A stretch of DNA of 58,215 nt from Yersinia aldovae ATCC 35236 (GTDB taxonomy: Bacteria; Pseudomonadota; Gammaproteobacteria; Enterobacterales; Enterobacteriaceae): assembly GCF_000173735.1 (NCBI RefSeq), contig NZ_ACCB01000029.1, positions 1 to 58,215 of the forward strand, in the 5' to 3' direction. This document shows, piece by piece, positions 1 through 7,667 of the stretch. Numbering within the stretch: the first letter of the stretch is position 1; every line of letters starts with the position of its first letter. The notes under the pieces are model-generated. The model searched no databases. It had not been told where the DNA came from and saw only the letters and a list, made by a program, of their open reading frames with translations. Made by a program: the position numbers and the translations under genes.

Positions 1-933
1 ACAGGCCTCACCACTGGCGGTACGGGAGCGGATAGATTGCCACAGCGCGATATGATTGGCCGTCAGGCGCTGAATCCCCGCCAGTTCGGCCTCGTAGGGG
101 GAGTCTTCATCGCTGACTTCACGCCCTTTATCACTCAGCACCAATGAGTTAACTTCTTCGCCATCGTTATCGATATACAGATTGAGCGGCGAGAGGTCAT
201 AGGCCCGTGTGCTGGGTTCTTCTGAATCCTTCATTTTGGTGCAACTCAGCACCAGTGCGCCGCCTTCGCCCTCACGACGCACATTGAATTCGACATCTAG
301 CGCCGCACGAAAGGCACTGGAGCCGCGTGCGCCTTTATCCAAATCTTTGCCTGAGTGATGGATAACCAGCACCGTCGCGCCGGTTTCTGCCTTGATAAAA
401 TCGCAGCCCTGAATAAATGCGCCCATATCTTTGGCGGCGTTCTCGTCGGAGCCACCAAAGCAGCGGGCCAGCGTATCCAGCACAATCAGGCGCACCGGTG
501 AGCCGGTTTGTGCGGTGACGTCCTGAGCGGCTTTAATTACCTGCTCGACGCTCTCCGGGCTGGCGGGAAAGACCGGGCAGTCAATGCGGTATAGCGATTC
601 AATCGGTGTGCCACCGTTAAACTCCATTTCCCATGCACGGATACGGCGTGGCACGCCAATGCCGCCTTCGCCAACGATATAGACCACCGAGCCTTGCGTC
701 ACACGCCGCGAGGCCCACGGCTTGCCGGTGGCGATATGGCAAGCCCATGAGACGGCCAGAAAGGATTTATATGAGCCGCTGGGGCCATAAATGCTGGCCA
801 GCGTATTGCTCGGCAAATGGCCCTTGATATTGTAATCCTGCGGGGTGTTATAACCGTCGGAACCTTTGCGCAACGGCAGGTTGGTGGCAAATTGCACCGG
901 TTCATTGTCAATCAAAGTGAGCGGCATTTTCAT
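1..933 (-). CDS. RepA-like AAA ATPase / replicative helicase of the element (partial, runs off the left edge)
   Basis: The minus-strand frame is open from an ATG at 933 to the window edge, giving about 311 residues without the C-terminus. It has a P-loop variant GPSGSYKS at about residues 50-57, a Walker B-like stretch LIVLDTLARCFGG, and VLVIHHSGKD further on, as in RepA/AAA_25 hexameric helicases of plasmids and P4-like prophages. Such proteins unwind DNA at the element's origin. Its ATG overlaps the primase stop by four bases (ATGA), so the two genes are translationally coupled and very likely work together in replication. The P-loop has Tyr where Gly is usual before Lys, a variant known to me in prophage members. 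Confidence 0.8.
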   Translation of the reverse strand, partial: MKMPLTLIDNEPVQFATNLPLRKGSDGYNTPQDYNIKGHLPSNTLASIYGPSGSYKSFLAVSWACHIATGKPWASRRVTQGSVVYIVGEGGIGVPRRIRAWEMEFNGGTPIESLYRIDCPVFPASPESVEQVIKAAQDVTAQTGSPVRLIVLDTLARCFGGSDENAAKDMGAFIQGCDFIKAETGATVLVIHHSGKDLDKGARGSSAFRAALDVEFNVRREGEGGALVLSCTKMKDSEEPSTRAYDLSPLNLYIDNDGEEVNSLVLSDKGREVSDEDSPYEAELAGIQRLTANHIALWQSIRSRTASGEAC

Positions 934-1889
934 ATCCATTCCTTGGGATGGTAGAGTTGGCGGAAAAACTCGATACGGGCGGTGTCCGTTCCGACCTGTT
1001 GGCGATAATCATCCCAGTCAGCTTTATCGCCGGTGGGAGGCAGGGTCACCAGCCCATTGACCGCGAGTGCGGCGTGTTCCGCCTGTTGTTTGCCGGGATT
1101 GTGGTCAGAGTCGGTTACGTCGTTATCCGCCGCAAGAATAATCTGTGCATCGGGATAACGTTCACGCAGTGCCACTGCAACATGGGTCAGATTGTTTGCT
1201 GAGATGGCGGCCACCACTGTAGCGGCGACAAATCGTGATATGACCAGACCGGTGGCAAAACCTTCAGTAATGATGATTGTCTGTGACAGGGCATGGTGGG
1301 TGATGGGGATAAACGAAGATTTAATCCGCGAGTCGGGCAGTAAGCGTTTTTCTCCCCTAGGGTTGATTAACAGCGCACCGGTAGTTTTGCCGCGCAAATC
1401 TACCAATGGCAGCACCATGCTGCCCACATTAAAATGCACCCCGCCGATATTTTTAGCGCTGTTGGCGGGCATTAAAAATCCCTGATATGCCAAGCCCTTA
1501 TGCAACAGGTAATCACTGGTTCCCTTAGTACAGGTTGCCAGCAGGGCGGTGACTTTTTGTATGATGTCGGTGTGAGGGAGCGGTTCAGTTCTTTCTTTGG
1601 CGGGCGCTGTTGGGGTTAAGTCTGTTAAACGGGAGATTTCTCTGGCGGCCTGAATCAAATCACATTGCCGTACCAGAGTGACCAAATCCAGACCATCGCC
1701 ATGACCGCAATAGTTGCAGAACCACGTCCCTCGTCCTTTTTTATCATCAAAACGGAAACGGTCTTTACCTCCGCAGACCGGGCAAGGGCCATGTTTTCCG
1801 CCGGGAAGCACAGGAATGTCCAGCGCGGTAAGAATAGACAGCCAGTGATGGCGTGATTGGTGGGTAATTTCAGAAATGAATTTACTCAT
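930..1889 (-). CDS. P4-type primase (zinc ribbon plus Toprim)
   Basis: This 319-residue protein begins with a zinc ribbon: Cys36-x2-Cys39 (CPVCGG) and Cys58-x2-Cys61 (CNYCGHGDG), as in the N-terminal primase zinc domain of phage P4 alpha protein. A Toprim fold follows, with IIITEGFATG (Glu209) and the acidic AADND at about 253-257. It should make RNA primers for element replication. P4 alpha fuses primase and helicase; here the two functions are split into adjacent genes with a four-base overlap. Its start overlaps the upstream Ash-like gene by eight bases. The C-terminus reads ...HPKEWI then TGA. Confidence 0.85.
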   Translation of the reverse strand: MSKFISEITHQSRHHWLSILTALDIPVLPGGKHGPCPVCGGKDRFRFDDKKGRGTWFCNYCGHGDGLDLVTLVRQCDLIQAAREISRLTDLTPTAPAKERTEPLPHTDIIQKVTALLATCTKGTSDYLLHKGLAYQGFLMPANSAKNIGGVHFNVGSMVLPLVDLRGKTTGALLINPRGEKRLLPDSRIKSSFIPITHHALSQTIIITEGFATGLVISRFVAATVVAAISANNLTHVAVALRERYPDAQIILAADNDVTDSDHNPGKQQAEHAALAVNGLVTLPPTGDKADWDDYRQQVGTDTARIEFFRQLYHPKEWI

Positions 1890-2382
1890 CTGCTAACCCC
1901 TCTATTTCCAGCTCCTCGCTTAACATATTCAGCCTTTCCCACAGCATAAACATGAGCAATTCTTTGGCGAGAGGGTTATTCAGTTCGATGATGGCATAAG
2001 CCAGTGCGCAGCAATGGTCGGTGAGTTCAGCCGAGGTAAGGGGGGTGGGATCATACAGCATAGCGCACCCCCGGATGGGTACGAACGTATTGCGGGTACA
2101 GACAGTGAAGGGTAGTAGCCATTGGGCTGCCTCCGTTAGGGTGTTTATTAAGCTACCCCCAGAGACGCCAAGCCCATTGGGTGGTAGCCCGAACAAGGTT
2201 GGCGTACCGGCCCTAACGGATCCCGGCCTTCCTTTCGAAAGCCTTGCCCGGACTACCATAGACAACAGGTGTGCACGAACATTACCCAAGTACATTCTGT
2301 GTATGTATTTGGATACCGTCAAAGGGTTCGGAACGCCAATTCCGGCTACGGATTTTGCCGCAGCGCCGAGATTATACTGCAA
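1882..2382 (-). CDS. Ash-like family protein, possibly two reading units in one frame
   Basis: The 166-residue frame shows SVAGIGVPNP near the N-terminus and GVSGGSLINT around residues 73-82, followed by FTVCTRNTF. These are hallmarks of the phage Ash (PF10554) and Icd-like families of P4-type elements, recognised from memory. The last 59 residues (MLYDPTPLTSAEL...) are acidic and helical and resemble a separate small protein often found just before P4 primases; an internal ATG at 2060 could start it. The 5' start is uncertain because no strong ribosome binding site precedes 2382. Function is not established; related P4-family proteins affect host cell division or derepression. Confidence 0.55.
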   Translation of the reverse strand: MQYNLGAAAKSVAGIGVPNPLTVSKYIHRMYLGNVRAHLLSMVVRARLSKGRPGSVRAGTPTLFGLPPNGLGVSGGSLINTLTEAAQWLLPFTVCTRNTFVPIRGCAMLYDPTPLTSAELTDHCCALAYAIIELNNPLAKELLMFMLWERLNMLSEELEIEGLADE

Positions 2383-2412
2383 AGCGCCCGCCAGAAAAAA
2401 AATAAAAAATCA

Positions 2413-2613
2413 TTAGTCGCGACCCTCCTCGCGTTGGTTGAGTCTGATAATGACCCATTCGTCGACTTCGCTTTCAATCCAGGCAACTGAACGCGGCCCT
2501 AACTTTATTGGGCGGGGGAATTGGTTGAGGCTAATCAAATGATAAATTGATGATTTCTTCAGTCGTATTTTCTCAATCACTTCAGGTAAGCGGATCAAAT
2601 TAATATCTGACAT
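2413..2613 (-). CDS. alpA: AlpA-family excision/transcription regulator
   Basis: A 66-residue protein with one winged-helix/MerR-like DNA-binding domain: LIRLPEVIEKIRLKKSSIYHLI, then FPRPIKLG and SVAWIESEVDEWV, the typical AlpA pattern. In CP4-57 AlpA activates the integrase gene and so promotes excision, acting as a recombination directionality factor. It lies two bases from the end of the upstream recombinase-like gene, hence in the same operon. The substrate here is probably the P4-type integrase at 7668-8861 or its promoter repeats. Confidence 0.85.
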   Translation of the reverse strand: MSDINLIRLPEVIEKIRLKKSSIYHLISLNQFPRPIKLGPRSVAWIESEVDEWVIIRLNQREEGRD

Positions 2614-2615
2614 GG

Positions 2616-3494
2616 TTACGCCTCCTTGCGGGTATAAACGCGTTCAACATAGCGGCCACGGCCATCACCATGACCCAGATCCATTGAGGTCAATGCTCTG
2701 GCTTCAATGCGGGTAAATCCTGCGGCGAGGTAATAACTGATAGCCTCTTGCGCCCAGGCATAGCGCAGACTGTGGGGGGAGTAGTGTCCGGTTAGCCCCA
2801 GGCGGGTGGTATGGGAGCGCCAGAAGTTCATGGCGGTTTTCAGGTTAGGTTTATCAATGAGTTTGCCGCCGCGTGTTTCTGCAACCTGTTGTGCTTCTTT
2901 GACGGCCAGTTTCACCGCTTCACGATCCAAAATACGGGTTTCGCGTGAGCGGCCGCCCTTAGTGCCAAACACCACGGTTAATGTAGCGTGGTTCTGCTCA
3001 AGCTCCTTTTGCCATGTTTTCAGCGAGTTGGCACATTGCACCGCCTCTTGTGAACGCAACCCCAGCAAGCGGGCCAGTTGCAGGGCGCAGGCGAATCCTT
3101 TGTCCTGCTGCTGGGCGGTGCGCAGGGCGGTTTGATAGACCTTCTCAGGGATGGCGAATTTGCTGCCGGCACGGCTGGTTCCCCCTAATCCTAACGCTTT
3201 GTTGGTCAAGCGTTCTGATAAGACGATTTTATCCCGGCCAGCGGATCGGAAAACGGTACGCAATGCTGCCATTTCGTTATGAAGAGAACGACTGGCGATC
3301 CCCTGTGAAACACGGTCAGCAATATAACTTTCAACATGCTTTGCTTTTAGGTGTTTAACATCACGCACCTGAATATTAAGGGCCAGTAAATGTCGGCTAA
3401 ATCTGTCCATAATTCGAATACGGTCATGAACGGTTTTATGGCTCCCCCCAGCTTGCTTAGCCAGTATTTTCATCTCACGGCTTAACTTACTCAT
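2616..3494 (-). CDS. Integrase-domain tyrosine recombinase-like protein
   Basis: The chosen start at 3494 (MSKLSREMKILAKQ) has a good ribosome binding site, GGGAGAAG, a few bases upstream; the open frame extends further to 3659 but lacks such a site. The 292 residues contain an N-terminal SAM-like core-binding region and a C-terminal catalytic domain with LGLRSQEAVQ (Arg), HSLRYAWAQ (His-x2-Arg) and a late LGHGDGRGRYVERVY (His and Tyr). This matches the Integrase_1 group of P4-like elements. It heads the replication operon and is distinct from the element's P4-type integrase, so it may act on another site, such as multimer resolution. That role is inference. Confidence 0.75.
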   Translation of the reverse strand: MSKLSREMKILAKQAGGSHKTVHDRIRIMDRFSRHLLALNIQVRDVKHLKAKHVESYIADRVSQGIASRSLHNEMAALRTVFRSAGRDKIVLSERLTNKALGLGGTSRAGSKFAIPEKVYQTALRTAQQQDKGFACALQLARLLGLRSQEAVQCANSLKTWQKELEQNHATLTVVFGTKGGRSRETRILDREAVKLAVKEAQQVAETRGGKLIDKPNLKTAMNFWRSHTTRLGLTGHYSPHSLRYAWAQEAISYYLAAGFTRIEARALTSMDLGHGDGRGRYVERVYTRKEA

Positions 3495-3796
3495 AGCGAA
3501 CTTCTCCCAAACAATGTCAACGAGCTGCATTTCTCTGGCGCATGGGGAATGGCAGGTTATCTGCCTTGAACGATACCTGTGCGCCAGAGCGGGCAGCCGT
3601 TGAGGTATTGCGGGGTCTAGGTGATGCACTCGGTGCAACCTCCTGCTATTGCAGGTCATCCCCTCAGGCTGTGGGCCTGCCTCGGTATCGGTTCAAACTC
3701 CGGTAGAAGTGGTCAATCTGACGTGTTGAAGCGGTGTCAGATGCATGACGCATTGGTGAAGTCGCTTATCTCAACGGCTGAGGCGGGGTTGTGCTA

Positions 3797-3828
3797 TGGC
3801 GTCACTTTCACTCGTAAAAGTGACGCCA
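3797..3828. repeat. Perfect 12-bp inverted repeat (hairpin)
   Basis: Arms TGGCGTCACTTT and AAAGTGACGCCA are separated by an 8-base loop. No T run follows on either strand, so it is not an ordinary terminator. It lies in the leader of the replication operon. Confidence 0.7.
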
Positions 3829-4131
3829 CGAGCCACACGCAGCAAGGCCAGCGCTTGCAGATGCCTTGCGGCATAGCACAGCGCAGCCAGCAACGTTTAG
3901 CACGCACCAGAAATTGAGGTATAAGGAGTCTTTAGATGCAGTGATGCATCTTGCGTTAAGCGTGCCAATAACAGCGTTGTCACTGATAGAGCTACGGTTT
4001 GGAAGGCCATTGCTCTACGGAGGCGAGTTATTCGCTTGGTTGATAACCCATGACAGTATCCTCGACAGGCAATACCGGTAGGTCAGGAAATGCTCTTTAT
4101 TAGCCATTTCGTTAGTAGAAGTAAGCCCTAA

Positions 4132-4153
4132 TCACCCACATGGGTGACACCCA
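4132..4153. repeat. Overlapping palindromes with three CACCCA/TGGGTG half-sites
   Basis: TCACCCA-CA-TGGGTGA (4132-4147) overlaps TGGGTG-A-CACCCA (4141-4153), giving half-sites at 4133, 4141 and 4148 in alternating orientation. This looks like an operator or origin-binding site for an element-encoded protein. Confidence 0.55.
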
Positions 4154-4641
4154 TTCTCAAGGGTTGACGGATGTATGACGGTATAACGTTTTTCTAAAGC
4201 TTAGACAGCATGTTGTGGTCGCTCGAAAGCGTCAGTCTCAGACCACACTCCATTCCATATGACTTTGGCTTTATGACCACCCGAAGGCGTTTCTCTCAGG
4301 TCATTCGTATCAATCCCGATACTGGAAACATTGGCGACTGTCATCGACAGCGAGTTTACAGGGGGGAAATTACGGCAAGAATGAGATAGCTGCAAGTTAT
4401 TGGAAGCTGTAATAAGGAAGAGTAATGAAAGGGGAAGTATAGGGAATGATTAGACCATTACATTTTGAACATACTTTTTAATCTTATCTCATACTCATCC
4501 AGATATATATTTACTGACTGGTAATGGCGTATAGTGGTATGTCGGAGTTGAGGTATCATAGCTCTGTGTGAGCATTACATAGATGGTTGGAAGTCTATGA
4601 ATACCTCATTAGCATGCATTAATAATATATCTGAGGATGTC

Positions 4642-5692
4642 ATGGATACCGAAAAATTAAAAAAAGACTGATAGTCAAATTCAAGCATATTCAAAAAAAA
4701 TAGATTTTTATACCTCAGAGTATACGGTCGAAATACTTGCACAAAAAGTTGCTGCTGGTGAATATACCGTACCTAAGTACCAGCGAGAATATACATGGGA
4801 TGAACCCCGAAAATGTAAGTTCATTGAGTCATTATTGATTGGGTTACCAATCCCGTTTGTTTTTTTCTGGATGAATGATCTAACAGGGATGTTGGAGATT
4901 GTTGATGGTTCCCAGAGGCTTAGAACGTTAGAGGAGTATCTTAATAACAGACTTGTTCTAAATGGGTTAGAACGTTTAGATTTACTTAATAACACTCGTT
5001 TTAATGATCTCCCTCTTGCTCGGCAGCGGAAGATTTTGAATAAGTCTATTCGCGGGATTATTCTTTCCGAAGATACGGACATGGAGTCCAGAGTTGATTT
5101 GTTTGAAAGAATTAATACTGGTAGCAAAGTGGCTAACCCTGCCGAGGTAAGAAGAGGAGCCCTCCGTGGAGACTTTATGGATTTTGTTACAGAACTTGCC
5201 AAAAATGAACTTTTCCTAAAATTAGCTCCTGTTTCGTCTAAACAGAAGAAAGAGAGAGAATCAGAAGAGCTAGTCGCAAGGTTTTTCGCTTATTCGGACG
5301 GTTTTGAAGGATATAAGGATGATGTGTCTCCATTTATATTCAGATATATTAAAAGAATGAATGATGAGTTTACTAATAACCCACATCTTATTGAAGAGTA
5401 TAGATCCAGATTTGAGCGGGTTCTAAATTTCGTTGATTCTTCTTTCAGATTAGGTTTCAGAAAAACAGTCGGTAGCAAGACAACACCAAGAGCCAGATTT
5501 GAGTCAATCGCTATTGGTTCATTCCAGGCACTCGAGCAGAATCCAACCCTCTCAATAACGAAAGAAATAACAGATGAGATTCTTGATAGTAATGCATTTA
5601 AAGAAGAAATTCGTTCTGATGGTGCTAACGCAATTAAGAGACTTTTAGGGAGAATTGGTTTTATACGCAATGCTCTACTTGAGAGGGCCTAA
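4642..5692 (+). CDS. Standalone DUF262 protein, frameshifted near its start in an A7 run
   Basis: The ATG at 4642 has a good GAGGA ribosome binding site but reads only nine codons to TGA at 4669. Removing one A from the A7 run at 4659-4665 joins it to the long frame ending at 5692 (349 residues). The joined protein has the DUF262 pattern: VPKYQREYTW (43-52), FIESLLIGLPIP, DGSQR (88-92) and LFERINTGS (about 153-161). DUF262 is the ParB/Srx-like nucleotide-hydrolysing domain of GmrS-type modification-dependent restriction proteins. There is no DUF1524/HNH nuclease part, so it needs a partner. Two bases separate it from the HEPN gene. The next in-frame start, TTG at 4835, would remove the conserved VPKYQR, so the frameshift probably inactivates it unless it is an error or a phase switch. 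Confidence 0.75.
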
Positions 5693-5694
5693 TA

Positions 5695-6417
5695 GTGCAA
5701 TTAGTACAGGAAGTATTTCAAGATAGAGTTTCTGATATTGAAAGTTATTTTGAATTGGTTAGTAACATAGAACTTGCAATTGGTTCTGGCGGCGCTGTAT
5801 TCAATGTTGTTGGAACTCCTTATCAGATTAACCCGGGACAACAGAAGATTATGTACTCAGGTATATATCTTCATCTTTATAATTTGGTCGAATCAACGAT
5901 ATCAATGCTAATCGAGGCTGTAGAGCGCCATGCTGCACACGGTATTGATGGGCAGCTATTACTTTTAACCGAAAATATGAAAAAGCTCTACGTTAAGTCC
6001 GTAGTTGCACCATATGAATCAATAAGCAATGACAAGAGACTCGAAAAAGCTCTTGAGCTTTTTGATCAACTTCTCAATGTCAGACCTATTGAGCTTAAAA
6101 TTCCACCCGGTGGTGGAGGTAATTGGGATGTTAAAGAAATTAAAAGGTTAAGCAATAGTATTGGTATTGAGATTATTCTTCCTAGAAGTATAAATCAGAG
6201 AGTTAATACAACTTTTCGTGATGATAAAGGCCCAATCCGGCTCATAAAGGATATACGAAATAAATTAGCACATGGTTCTCTATCTTTTACTGAATGTGGA
6301 GAGAACCATGTAGCTAGTGATTTTAGGAGTCTAATTGATATAGTAACAGAATATCTTAAATATGTTATTCAGGCTTATGATAATTTTATCAGTGCAAATG
6401 GGTATAAGATAGCCTAG
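5695..6417 (+). CDS. HEPN-domain protein (MAE_28990/MAE_18760-like putative RNase)
   Basis: A 240-residue, mostly helical protein starts at GTG 5695, behind GAGAGG inside the end of the DUF262 gene. Near the C-terminus IRNKLAHGS contains Arg188-x4-His193, the HEPN RX4-6H signature that forms the RNase site in toxins and defence proteins. The overall look (long N-terminal helices, YSGIYLHLYNLVES, central insertion with PGGGGNW) fits the MAE_28990/MAE_18760 HEPN family. Tight spacing shows co-transcription with DUF262; DUF262 probably senses the trigger and HEPN acts as effector. Family assignment is from memory; the catalytic motif is seen directly. Confidence 0.7.
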   Translation: MQLVQEVFQDRVSDIESYFELVSNIELAIGSGGAVFNVVGTPYQINPGQQKIMYSGIYLHLYNLVESTISMLIEAVERHAAHGIDGQLLLLTENMKKLYVKSVVAPYESISNDKRLEKALELFDQLLNVRPIELKIPPGGGGNWDVKEIKRLSNSIGIEIILPRSINQRVNTTFRDDKGPIRLIKDIRNKLAHGSLSFTECGENHVASDFRSLIDIVTEYLKYVIQAYDNFISANGYKIA

Positions 6418-6423
6418 TGATTT

Positions 6424-7491
6424 TTAGATGTGGGCTAAAGAGGATTTGATGCTTTGGCCTACTATTTCACCTAATCTAACCGGTACAGCATTACCAATCA
6501 TTTTTGCTAGCGTTGCAACGCTGAGCTTTGTATTTTTCGAATGGAAATGGTAATCGGCTGGGAAAGATTGCAGAATGGCTGCCTCCCTAAGGCTTATAGC
6601 TCGATCTTGCTCTGGGTGTCCGAAACGCCCATTTCCAAAGCCATTACATTGTGTGGTAATAGTTGGGGCTGGTGTATTCCATGACATTCGGCCGTAAACG
6701 CTGATGTATGTCTTTCCCGTGTCTTTTTTATGGCAACTGGCACGTAACTCTTCAGGCCAATCCATCCACGATCCTCCAGGTACTGATGCTTTAATCCGTT
6801 TTATGTTGATAGGACTCAGAACTGATGATTTATGCAATGGGTCGTTTTTACATGTATCCCCCGCACCAATCTTGGGGAGATGGCTGATTACATCAGCAAC
6901 GTTAAGGTAATTATCAGGTTTACGTGATGGTTTTGGTAAACTTATTTTACCCAATCTTGAGGCAATGAGGACTAAGCGCTTTCTTGTTTGCGCCATTCCA
7001 TAGTCAGGACAGAAAACAATTTTATAGTCAATGCTATAACCGTTCATATTTAACTGGGCTAGGAAATCGATGAAAACTTTTTGATCTGCCAAACCAGGAA
7101 CGTTCTCCATCGTGACAAAATCTGGCAAGACTTCGGCAATTAGCCTGCCAAAGCTTGCCAATAGATTCCACCTATTGTCTTGGTGATTTTTTGTTGTTTT
7201 CTTCGCTCGTGAATAGGTTGAAAAAGGCTGACAAGGTGCACAACCCGCAAGTAACGTATAATCAGCATTTTTCAGATGGCGCAGAACTTCATCACCACTC
7301 AATGACGTGACGTCCTGATTAATAAATGTAGCATTATTGTTATGTTCATAGGCAAATCGGCAGGACTCTTCAATGTCATAACCTGCAACCACATTAATAC
7401 CAGACTTGATGAGCCCGTGCGTCAGGCCTCCAGCACCACAAAAGAGGTCGACAGCTTTGATTGAAAGATTAGTATTCACAGTGTGCCCCAT
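6424..7491 (-). CDS. DNA (cytosine-5) methyltransferase
   Basis: The protein shows the C5-methyltransferase motifs in order: motif I DLFCGAGG (15-22), motif IV with catalytic Cys87 in APCQPFS, motif VI MENVPG (about 128-133), motif VIII QTRKRLVLIAS, motif IX REAAILQSFP and motif X GNAVP. It transfers a methyl group from SAM to C5 of cytosine. It is convergent with the DUF262-HEPN pair, ending seven bases from the HEPN stop. The start at 7491 (MGHTVN) is uncertain because no good ribosome binding site is present. A TATAAT box at 7507-7512 on the minus strand lies so close that the mRNA may be almost leaderless; an upstream GTG at 7533 is an alternative. No restriction nuclease gene is adjacent. 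Confidence 0.88.
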   Translation of the reverse strand: MGHTVNTNLSIKAVDLFCGAGGLTHGLIKSGINVVAGYDIEESCRFAYEHNNNATFINQDVTSLSGDEVLRHLKNADYTLLAGCAPCQPFSTYSRAKKTTKNHQDNRWNLLASFGRLIAEVLPDFVTMENVPGLADQKVFIDFLAQLNMNGYSIDYKIVFCPDYGMAQTRKRLVLIASRLGKISLPKPSRKPDNYLNVADVISHLPKIGAGDTCKNDPLHKSSVLSPINIKRIKASVPGGSWMDWPEELRASCHKKDTGKTYISVYGRMSWNTPAPTITTQCNGFGNGRFGHPEQDRAISLREAAILQSFPADYHFHSKNTKLSVATLAKMIGNAVPVRLGEIVGQSIKSSLAHI

Positions 7492-7667
7492 AACAAAAAC
7501 ATAAGGATTATAACAAGCAAACGTCCTCTTCACGAAGAATAATTAACACACTGATTTATCCTAGATCCATTAGACGGATTATTGCTTACAAAATAGGATT
7601 TCTCGGACACCATTGTGGGCTGACTCTGGCTGTTGCCATGATCCTGTTTGCTAGTTCAGCCTTCTGT

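Larger units (their letters stand above)
3495..4641. other. 1.1 kb leader with no convincing gene, rich in inverted repeats
   Basis: Short open frames here (for example 3621-3917 plus strand and 4201-4395 minus strand) lack ribosome binding sites and recognisable domains. The stretch contains a 12-bp-arm hairpin at 3797-3828, a longer-range pair TGTGCTATG (about 3790) / CATAGCACA (about 3872), and a triple CACCCA/TGGGTG cluster at 4132-4153. It separates the leftward replication operon from the rightward cargo genes, so it should hold promoters for both and perhaps an origin or a P4 CI-like regulatory RNA. None of these is proven. Confidence 0.5.

Noticed and set aside
3621-3917. 98-codon plus-strand ORF in the element leader
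   Set aside because: No ribosome binding site, no recognisable domain, and it spans the strong hairpin; more likely non-coding.
4201-4395. 64-codon minus-strand ORF
   Set aside because: No ribosome binding site seen and no family recognised; kept only as part of the leader region.
4652-4710. Programmed -1 frameshifting at A-AAA-AAA in the DUF262 gene
   Set aside because: A -1 slip leads after twelve codons to TAG. Only a +1 change (loss of one A) joins the long frame, so the usual -1 slippery mechanism does not explain it.
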